Below, piece after piece: positions 56,401 through 64,000 of a DNA stretch of 64,000 bases. A program made the translations under genes and the position numbers. Within the stretch, counting starts at the first letter, position 1. Every line of letters starts with the position of its first letter. Origin of the DNA: Blasia pusilla (taxonomy: Eukaryota > Marchantiophyta > Marchantiopsida > Blasiales); the NCBI GenBank assembly GCA_050084515.1, contig CM114274.1, positions 19,592,001 to 19,656,000 of the forward strand. The letters are read 5' to 3'. The notes below the pieces were generated by a model. That model was not told where the DNA came from. It made no database searches and saw only the letters and a program-made list of their open reading frames with translations.

Positions 56401-57544
56401 TTCAATTTTCGGAAGATGACAAGGGGCATAGTTATGCATATGGTCCTTCCAAACCATACCATTGCGTCCCTCCAACAAGTGAACACCAGATGGCAGAATC
56501 TCACGCACTCTCAAGATGGTGTGCCTTGTAGTCACATCCAACGTCGTAGGTGCCATCAACTGCAAGTAGACATAGTCTCCCTGATGAAACCTCCGAATAG
56601 TCGCATACCTCAATGTATCCCGATGCTACGCAATTGCCAAGTTCTCAAACAACATGGGCATCACTCTATGAAACAACTCAGCCCTCTAAGAACATGCTTG
56701 CATCCATACATCAAGATCATCAAGGTTCAACACCTCAACAACATCTCGATGAATGGCCACAAGAAAATCTGGCTCTCAGCCATAAAACAGCAAGTACGGT
56801 TAGAAAGACGCTAAGGATGTCTGCCTGCTGAATGTGTATCCCATCGCCAACCACGGCAACTAAAGGTCCCAATCTCCTATGTGACCTCTCTACAAGCCAT
56901 ACTTGCGTAATCCTCTCTTCACCGTATTCATAACCCTCTCCGCTAGTCCATCCGCCTCACGATGATCTCGCAAAGTGATTTAGTGGTCAATCAGCGCTTG
57001 ATCACACAAAGCCTAAAACTCCCCGGGAAACTCTGTACCGTGGTTAGTCAACACCTCAGCTGGTGCACCGTAATGACTTAGCACTTGATCCAGGAAGGCA
57101 TACGCTACTCCCTCACTCGCTTTGTTAGGCAATGCAACCAACTCTATCTTCTTCGAGAAGTGTTTGACCATCACCAACACATAACAACTATGGTGCTCTG
57201 TCAAAGGCAAAGGTCCTGCAAAATCCAAACTCCATCTATAACCTTAACTTATGATCGGAAGTGTATGCAATTGTGGAGTCGGAGCATTGAACGATGCCCA
57301 GACCCGACCACAAACCATGCACATGGCAACAAATTGTTGAACGTCAGTCTGTATGCCTCGCCACCAATACTATATTTGGAGCAAGTTGTACGTCCGCTTC
57401 ACTCCGAAATGATCCAACTCCTCATGGGCATGACGCACCAAACGTGCTCTCTACGAAGGTTTAGGCACTACACGCACTCTACCATCTTCCCAAACTCGCA
57501 ACACATGTGTCCCCTCCCACCGGAACCGTCTCGCTCGCTATTAT
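56401..57544 (-). pseudogene. Integrase of the second-subfamily element, broken
   Basis: Core pieces are MDFAGPLPLTEHHSCYVLVMVKHFSK (57228 frame; first aspartate) and VLTNHGTEFPGEF (asparagine in place of the second aspartate). ADGLAERVMNTVKRGLRKYGL follows near 56955-56890 with the glutamate retained. The tail (RRFHQGDYVYLQLMAPTTL, LRVREILPSGVHLLEG) at 56600-56440 leads into the PHD finger. Confidence 0.75.
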
Positions 57545-57852
57545 TGAAGATTGAGTTATAATCAAGCTCATGAGACACCTGAACTGCTACATTTGGCACT
57601 CACACAAAGTAGGGAAGCTTAATCTTGGTTAGTCAGTTAAGCACGATTATCTTAACTATGGTTAGTTAATCACAATTAGGCTAACTCGATACTATGGTTA
57701 AGGATAGGATTAGGGTTTCTTGTACATACCCTATATAATTGAGAAGAGGACCAGCCTCCACTCATTCTCTCATTGTAAATTTCGTTCTCCATGCTGGTGT
57801 GTGAGAGAGAGCCATTTTCCACCAATTATGCTTGTTTAGCAGTTTTTCCACA
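57545..57852 (+). repeat. 5' LTR of the copia element
   Basis: It starts TGAAGATTGAG, ends CCACA, and directly precedes the primer binding site. A likely TATA box (CCCTATATAATTG) lies at 57730-57742. A short GGTGTGTGAGAGAGAG lies at 57796-57811; in the 3' LTR the same place has expanded. Confidence 0.88.
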
Positions 57853-57864
57853 TGGTATCAGAGC
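57853..57864 (+). promoter_or_regulatory. Primer binding site (initiator methionine tRNA type)
   Basis: TGGTATCAGAGC is the usual complement of the 3' end of plant initiator tRNA-Met in copia elements. It lies immediately after the LTR. Confidence 0.92.
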
Positions 57865-58352
57865 GGGAGGAGAACATCACTTGAAATACTTGGTGGTTGA
57901 AGAGAGAAGAGAGGCAAGAGAAGGCAAAATTTCAGTTTGGGACAATAAAATTTTACTCTGAGTTAAGTGGGTGCAGATTTCAAGTGGAGCTTTGATGGTG
58001 ATAAAACTTTGGAGGCATTTTTTAGGGCTTTCCCAACCGATTCAGCCGTCAAGGTCTACTTAGACTAGAATGATTCTGAAGGCTGGTTCTAACCATCTTA
58101 TAGAGCTCATCGAGAGCTTTCCAACGCACCCAAAATCGTTCAATTCTGACACTCTAAGCTCCTCTAGCATCAATTTCAGTGTAGGAAAGTGCAATTAGTG
58201 AAGAAAAGTTGTGCAGTTTGCTCTCTATAGGCCAATTTCGACTAGTTCTTTCATACATTTGATCAATTTTGGAAAATTTCAGGTCAATTTTTTTGTAGGA
58301 GTGGTCTATGTTTCAATTGGAGTAGTAGAAAGCCTGAAAATACATTTTTTCT

Positions 58353-59240
58353 GTGAAATCCTTTATCATGGAATATTTCTCAACAGCAATCACAAGCGAG
58401 AAGCTAGACAAGCACAATTACAATGTCTGGAAGTTTCGCATGAAACAATTTCTCATGGGTCAAGAACTATGGGAGCTTGTCACAGGTGATGAGGCCAAGC
58501 CAGAAGGTCACTCAACAGACTTGAATGTTTGCGCTTGGAACAAACGCGCAAGGCAAGTAATCCACTACATTTCAATAACGATCAATTCGCCAATGATAGG
58601 TCACATCCAAGATGTTGATATTCCAAAGGAGGCCTAGGATGCATTGGAAGAGTTTTTCCAGACATCTACAAAGGCTAGAAAGCTTCGATTGAAAGAACAA
58701 TTGAACGAAGTGAGGAAAGGATCGCAGAGCATCAATGATTATATTTTGAGTATCAGACATATTGTTGATCAGCTGAATAGCATTGGAGTGACAGTAGAAG
58801 ATGATGATCTAATCTTATTCACTCTTCAAGGCCTTCCAAAGGATTACAAATCTTTTGAGACCTTTATCTTTTTGAGAGAGGAGTATCCTTTCAAGAGTTA
58901 GTTCCACTGTTGATCAGTAGAGAGATGCGCTTGGTAGGTAGCGGTAGCTCGTCTAGTCTGCAAGAGAGTGCGCTATTTGCATGTTATGGATCAAACAGAG
59001 GTAGGGGTCGTGGCAAAAACCTCCGTGGTCGTGGTGGATATCAAGCATATGGAGGAAGAGGCACTCAATATAACGTCACTCAATCAACTACGAACCAGTA
59101 CCAGACACAATCATATGGTGGTGATAGTGGAAACCGTTGGGATCGAGGTCAACAGTAGAGGGTTCCTGGATCTTGCAATTACTATGGGATAAAGGGTCAC
59201 TATGCAAAGTTTTGCTTTAAGAATAAGTCAAATATGAGAA
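58353..59240 (+). pseudogene. Gag of the copia element, broken
   Basis: It starts at MEYFSTAITSEKLDKHNY; the LDKHNYNVWKFRMKQFL part is the usual copia gag start. KLRLKEQLNEVRKGSQSINDYI and FTLQGLPKDYKSFE belong to the UBN2-type gag domain. A glycine/arginine-rich region (RGRGRGKNLRGRGGYQ) and a zinc knuckle CNYYGIKGHYAKFC (second Cys replaced by Tyr) follow. Stops lie at 58635, 58899 and 59156, with a frame change near 58905. Confidence 0.85.
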
Positions 59241-59266
59241 TATGAGCCTAACAGCAACAAAACTAT

Positions 59267-62200
59267 GTGGAGCAACAACACCAAGAGCAGTACCAAGAAC
59301 AACAACATTCACAAACGGAGCATCTCTTGGTCATGACTCATCATATGGGAGCAATGGTCAAGAAAAACTCGACAGCAGATTGGTACATTGACTCCGGTGC
59401 ATCAAATCACATGACCTCACAAGTGAAATGGTTGAGTAGTTTGGAGCCGGTGAAAGACCTTGCAATTGTGCTCACAGGAGACGACACTCAACATCATATC
59501 ACGCATATCGGTAAAGTTCCAATAGCATCAGATGGTCTTTGTGCTCTTGGAAATGTTCTCTATGTTCCTACAATTATAAGAAATCTGATCTCTGTAGAAC
59601 AGATAGTAGAACATGGTTATCAGGTGAAGTTTAACTCAGATGATTATTTCATTGAAATAATGGATGACCAGACTACGATAGCCAAAGGAACTAGATCTGG
59701 AAGAATGTTCAAATTAGATGTTTCTATGCCAGAGATTCAAACAACAATGTATGGTCAAACTGGCCAACAAGTCACAGATCTAAATGTGTGGCATAAAAGA
59801 ATTGGACATATGAATCTTCAAAGATTATAGAGTCTTTCATCATCTAATATAGTAATAGGACTCCCTAAATTAGCGAGTCCTACTACTTTAGAAGTATGTT
59901 CTGCTTGCCAATTTGGAAAACAAGCTAGATTTCCTTTTCCAAAACAAGGTAGAAGAGCATCTAAGATATTGGAGTTGATTCACAGTGATGTGTGGACAGC
60001 ATCACAATAGAGCCTTAGTGGTTGTAAGTACTTTGTTTCATTTATTAATGACTTCTCTAGGTATATATGGGCATAATTTTTGAAAGCCAAGTGAGAGGTA
60101 TTATCAGTGTTCCAAATATTCAAAGTTCTAGTAGAGAAGCACACTGGACAACACATTCTGAAATTGCGTTGTGATGGAGGAGGAGAGTATCTTTCAACAG
60201 AGTTTGATGACTATTTACGTCAGAATGGCATCCAACGTCAAGTGACTTGCCGATACACTCCACAACAAAATGGAGTGGCTAAGAGGACAAATCGACATAT
60301 TGCTGAAGCGGCACGAGCTATGCTGAATGAGAAGACAATGCCTAAGGTGTATTAGGCAGAGGATGTAGCATGTGCAGTCTTCTTAATCAACCGAACTCCA
60401 ATAGCAGGAGTTCATGATAAAACTCCATTCGAAGTCTTCACAGAAAGTAAACCTCATTTTTCCTTCTTGAAAGTATTTGGCTATATCTGTTATGCTCATG
60501 TTCCTCCTGAGAGACGTCAAAAATTAGATCCCAAGTCTGAAAGATGTATCTTCATTGGCTATGCTGATGGAACTAAGGGATATAAGTGCTACATTCCATC
60601 CTCTAGGCAGCTTATTATTAGTCGGGATGTTGTCTTTGATGAGCTAAAGTCATGGTATGCTCCATCTGAGACTATTCCACCTCTAAACTTGTGTGTTGAG
60701 GGGGAGAATATGACTATAAACCAACAAACATTGTCTTCAACTTCCCCAAGTACTAATGCAGGATTAGGAGAGGTCCTAGATTCATCCATTAAATATGTGA
60801 GTCCATGGACGGGAAGAGCACATATTCAATTTGCTAACACTAGTCAGAGCTCGAGTAAGATGTTAGAGGCATCTACCTCTGAATAACAATTTCGTAGATC
60901 AAGTAGAGTTACACATCGAGTTCATACATTCATAAATGAAGGTTTCCTTGCGACACATCATGCATATATGATGACTACCCTTCAAGAGCAGGATCCGAGT
61001 TGTTTTGAAGAAGCTGCGAGTAAAGCAGAATGGATTTAAGCTATGGAGGAAGAGCTTCCTGCATTAAGACATCAACAAACATGGGAGCTGGTTGATATAC
61101 CTTCCGGTAAGGAAGCTATTGGTTGCAAATGGGTTTATAAAATCAAGAGCAATCAAGATGGTACAATTAACAGATACAAAGCGAGATTGGTGGCTAAGGG
61201 CTATGCACAACAATATGGTATCGATTATAAGGAAACATTTAGCCCTGTTGCAAAGATGGCGACTACGAGAACAGTGGTTGCAATTGTAGTAAGTAAGAAA
61301 TGGAGATTACATCACATGGACGTCAAGAATGCCTTCTTGAATGGAGATCTAGACGAGGAGGTATATATGACTCAACCACCTGGATACCAGCATCCCAAGT
61401 TTCCATTTTGCATATGCACGTTGAAAAAAACTATATACGGGCTCAAACAAGCTTCAAGAGCTTGAAATGGCAAGATTACATACGTCCTACAAGAGTTGGG
61501 TTTTAGGGTATGTGATTCTGACTCCTCATTACATGTCTTGAGAGGACAAGATCATACAGTTCTCATTGTGTTGTATGTTGACAATCTCTTGATTACTGGG
61601 AGTACTGAAGAAATAGTACAACAAGTCAAGCTTAAGTTACAACTAGAATTTGATATGAAGGACTTGAGAGAACTCAAGTGCTTCCTTGGTATTGAGTTTT
61701 CCTTGGAGAGAGCATGTGGTTACTACAACGACAATATGCTCTTCATATGCTTTCAAAATATGGTATGACAGCTTGTAAGCCAATCTCAACACCGTTAGAC
61801 CAGAGGGTGAAGCTAAGAATGGATGAAGGAGAGTTTCTTGCAGATTCTAATATGTACAGGCGCATGGTTGGAAGTTTGATCTATCTAACTATAACCAGAT
61901 CAGATTTGAGCTATGTTGTTGATCTAGAGAGCCAGTTTATGCAAGCACCTCGAAAACCTCACTTGATGTTGTGAGGAGGATTATGCGGTATGTGAAATTC
62001 TCTATTCAATTCGGGCTTCAATTTGAACCTTCTTAGAGTTTTCAATTACAAGGATTCATAGATGCTGATTGGGCAGGAAGCGTGTCGGATCGATACTCCA
62101 TATCTGGTTATTCATTTACTTTGGGAAGCGCAACTATAAGTTGGGCTTCAAAGAAGCAACCTACACTTGCTTTATCTTCAACAGAGGCTGAGTATAGAGG

Positions 62201-62280
62201 AGCAACCAATGTAGCATGTGAGGCGGTGTGGCTTCATTGATTACTTGTTGAGATTGGTGTTAGTAACTTAGGACCTAGTG
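59267..62280 (+). pseudogene. Pol of the copia element: protease, integrase, RT, RNase H, broken
   Basis: The protease site WYIDSGASNHMT is at 59380-59415. The integrase zinc region (HKRIGHMNLQRL ... CSACQFGKQ) is at 59792-59930, with core pieces HSDVW, RCDGGGEY and [44 protein letters not shown] start at 61113-61205, FSPVAKM and a [18 protein letters not shown] segment follow. The catalytic box is YVDN (61575-61586), where YVDD is expected. RNase H has DADWAGSVSDRYSISGYS and LSSTEAEYRG. Stops include 59827, 60007, 60352 (TGG to TAG), 60883, 61037 and 61462; frame changes occur near 61490 and 61740. Confidence 0.9.
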
Positions 62281-62518
62281 TAATATATGCATACAATATT
62301 AGTAGCATCAGCTTGATAATAACCATGTGTTTCATGCTCGTACAAAGCATGTTGAGATGAACTATCATTTTATAAGAGAGAAAAGTGCTTGCAGGAGAAA
62401 TTGATCTTGTGTATATAGGGACAGATCAGCAAATTGCTCACATCTTTAGAAAGGCATTGTCTAGAGATAAGTTTGAGATGTTTAGAAAGGATTTAGGCGT
62501 TAGAGATATCGATATGAG

Positions 62519-62531
62519 CTTGAGGGGGAGT
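62519..62531 (+). promoter_or_regulatory. Polypurine tract of the copia element
   Basis: TTGAGGGGGAG lies just before the 3' LTR start at 62534, in the place usual for copia elements. Confidence 0.85.
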
Positions 62532-62533
62532 AT

Positions 62534-62775
62534 TGAAGATTGAGTTCTGATCAAGCTCATGAGACATCGAATCGCTTCATTTAGCACTCACACAGTAGGG
62601 AAGCTTAATCTTGGTTAGTCGTTAACACGATTATCTTAACTAGGTTAGTTAATCTTGATTAGACTAACTCGAGACTATGGTTAAGGATAAGATTAAGGTT
62701 GCTTGTACATACCCTATATAATTGAGAAAAGGACCAGCCTCCACTAATTCTTTCATTGCTAATTTCGTTCTCCAT

Positions 62776-62857
<82 letters not shown>

Positions 62858-62877
62858 TGTGTGTGTGAGTGTGTGAG

Positions 62878-62961
<84 letters not shown>
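62534..62961 (+). repeat. 3' LTR of the copia element ending in a GT/GA microsatellite
   Basis: The first 240 bases match the 5' LTR. At 62776 the short GT/GA seed of the 5' LTR becomes a run of about 185 bases: (GT)n to 62839, mixed GA and GT to about 62885, then (GA)n to 62961. The last 40 bases of the LTR expected after the seed (ATTTTCCACCAATTATGC and on) are absent. Confidence 0.88.
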
Positions 62962-62964
<3 letters not shown>

Positions 62965-64000
62965 GCAGTGTCGAGGCGATCACTTCTTCGTAATAGCGGA
63001 CCCCAAAATTCTTAACTATAAAATTCTTATAAACTATTTTACGCTTGTATACGAGGAAGATAACACAACTAGTATTAAACCCTACTTGAACAGGCCTATT
63101 GACGTCCATGGATTGTTATATAAGGACATACAAAGTACAATCCAATGCCTTCCATACGTGACGATAGGAAGGATAATCAAAGTTGGAGATTGAATGACCT
63201 GGTTCATGAACGCCTCCCCAAAGTTATATACTAAATAGCGAATGAACCAGTGCCTATCTACAAAAAGTATCTTGACATGGTATGGATTAAGGAAAGGAAA
63301 GTCGGGCACAACTCGTGCTCCACCCCTATCCATGCTTGACAAACATTCTCTCCTCTCCTCAATAATGGGTTTTGGCGGAGTTATTCTCCCAAGAGGGGTA
63401 ATCCATTCTCATTGGGGAAGTAACAAGCCAAAACATTCACTATTTTAGTATGACTAAACTCCTCTAAGGTTACAAACCTCTCATCTCCACACATACACCA
63501 CACTCTAGAAATCTCTCGAAGAATAGACCATAGTCAAGTTACTCTCCCAAGAAGAGAGATCCACTCTCATTGGAAGAGCAAGCAATCCCAAAGTCATACA
63601 CTCAAGAGTGACACGAAAGACTCAAGATGTGGAATAGAAGGTGATGAACCCTTGAAGGTCCCTCCTCTTTATATACTCACAAGAGATCCACAAGAGTACG
63701 AAATAGAGCTAATCTTATCATGTGCCACATGGCTTCCTCTCAAGGATTAGCCAATCACATTTTGACACAAGTAGATTTCCTCTTGTCTCTTCCAAAATAT
63801 CCTCTTTTACCCACTTGATATTTTCCAAATTACCCCAACTAACCTAGCCACCAACCAAGCCTACTTTTGCTTTTCATTAAAACACCAACCTCACTACTTT
63901 ACTTTTATAAAGTCATCTTTTATTTATTATCTCTTTTCTAAAGTTGGGCCCGCATAAAAGAGGCACCATAAAGAGGTTTAAACATGGGGATTTCCTTTTC
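62962..64000. other. Unassigned, possibly part of another LTR
   Basis: A minus-strand frame (63342-63082) carries HVKILFVDRHWFIRYLVY and ILPIVTYGRHWIVL, faintly like Ulp1-type transposon proteins, but this is too weak for a call. On the minus strand AGTATATAAAGAGGAGG (63657-63673) looks like a TATA box with a purine-rich start, and the region to the right is AT-rich, as in some LTRs. The interrupted integrase from left of the copia element does not visibly resume here. Confidence 0.25.

Larger units (their letters stand above)
55268..57544 (-). mobile_element. Second-subfamily retroelement, 3' end (integrase, PHD, Y-X-Y)
   Basis: On the minus strand it begins abruptly at 57544, where the copia element is inserted, and runs through the integrase core, integrase tail, PHD finger, polypurine tract and a Y-X-Y terminus. 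Its terminal X module is the one also seen at 10276-10796 and 33186-33671. The order of parts is the same as in copies 1 and 2, so the PHD finger and the Y-X-Y end are shared by both subfamilies. Confidence 0.78.
57545..62961 (+). mobile_element. Copia LTR retrotransposon, decayed
   Basis: It has a 5' LTR, a primer binding site, gag, protease, integrase, RT and RNase H in copia order (integrase before RT), a polypurine tract and a 3' LTR. The two LTRs are about 90% identical by eye over their first 235 bases, so the insertion is old. It is inserted in the minus-strand integrase at 57544. The right end is lost in a microsatellite, so no target duplication can be shown. Confidence 0.93.

Noticed and set aside
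62756-63193. A 145-codon frame of alternating Cys-Val and Arg-Glu
   Set aside because: It is the translation of the GT/GA microsatellite; the matching minus-strand Ser-Leu/Thr-His frame is the same artefact.
63082-63342. Ulp1-like protease fragment on the minus strand
   Set aside because: Only ILPIVTYGRHWIVL hints at it; no catalytic triad can be followed.
1-64000. tRNA and rRNA genes
   Set aside because: Scanning for A and B box-like and T-loop words (GGTTCGAATCC type) found only LTR-internal partial matches such as GTTCGATCCCC at 16015.

Overview
The window is plant nuclear DNA. It holds one convincing host gene, a six-exon calnexin gene on the minus strand (coding span 52488 down to 49187, 542 codons by my splice model). 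Almost everything else is nested, decayed transposable elements. Calnexin with a plant-type arginine-rich tail, plant-type CACTA transposase domains and a copia element with a TGGTATCAGAGC primer site point to a streptophyte. Several elements carry a DNMT3-like methyltransferase. I recall such sequences from charophytes and seed-free plants, so I lean that way, but the species cannot be named from this sequence.

The dominant theme is a Ty3/gypsy-like retroelement lineage with an unusual gene set: gag, aspartic protease, a cytosine-5 DNA methyltransferase (DNMT) domain, reverse transcriptase (RT), RNase H, DDE integrase and a C-terminal PHD finger. Copy 1 (463-10071, plus) and copy 2 (35744-45290, minus) have the whole layout. 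Copy 3 (24560-27547, minus) keeps the methyltransferase. Relatives of a second subfamily lie at 10276-14480 (gag), 33186-33671 (terminal repeat), 53494-54960 (gag-protease) and 55268-57544 (integrase, PHD and 3' end). The termini look like split direct repeats: one module (X) at the 5' end and Y-X-Y at the 3' end. All copies are broken by stops and frameshifts, and many of the stops in copy 1 are CAG to TAG changes.

Layout: 1-462 unassigned; 463-10071 copy 1; 10072-10275 short unassigned open stretch; 10276-14480 second-subfamily element; about 14500-18760 CACTA (En/Spm) transposase remnant, split by a solo LTR at 15970-17211; 19960-23640 a decayed MULE-like DDE transposase region on the minus strand, with a palindromic 35-bp minisatellite; 24560-27547 copy 3, holding a solo LTR at 26206-27438; 27548-33183 a 5'-truncated gypsy element on the minus strand with a long extra reading frame after integrase; 33186-35743 fragments and a third solo LTR (34663-35665); 35744-45290 copy 2; 45291-49186 gene-poor; 49187-52488 calnexin; 52489-53493 upstream spacer with an 81-bp tandem duplication; 53494-57544 second-subfamily remnants; 57545-62961 a copia element whose 3' LTR has grown a large GT/GA microsatellite; 62962-64000 unassigned, possibly LTR-like.

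All calls come from reading motifs by eye. Domain names rest on remembered family signatures, and no alignment or database search was run.
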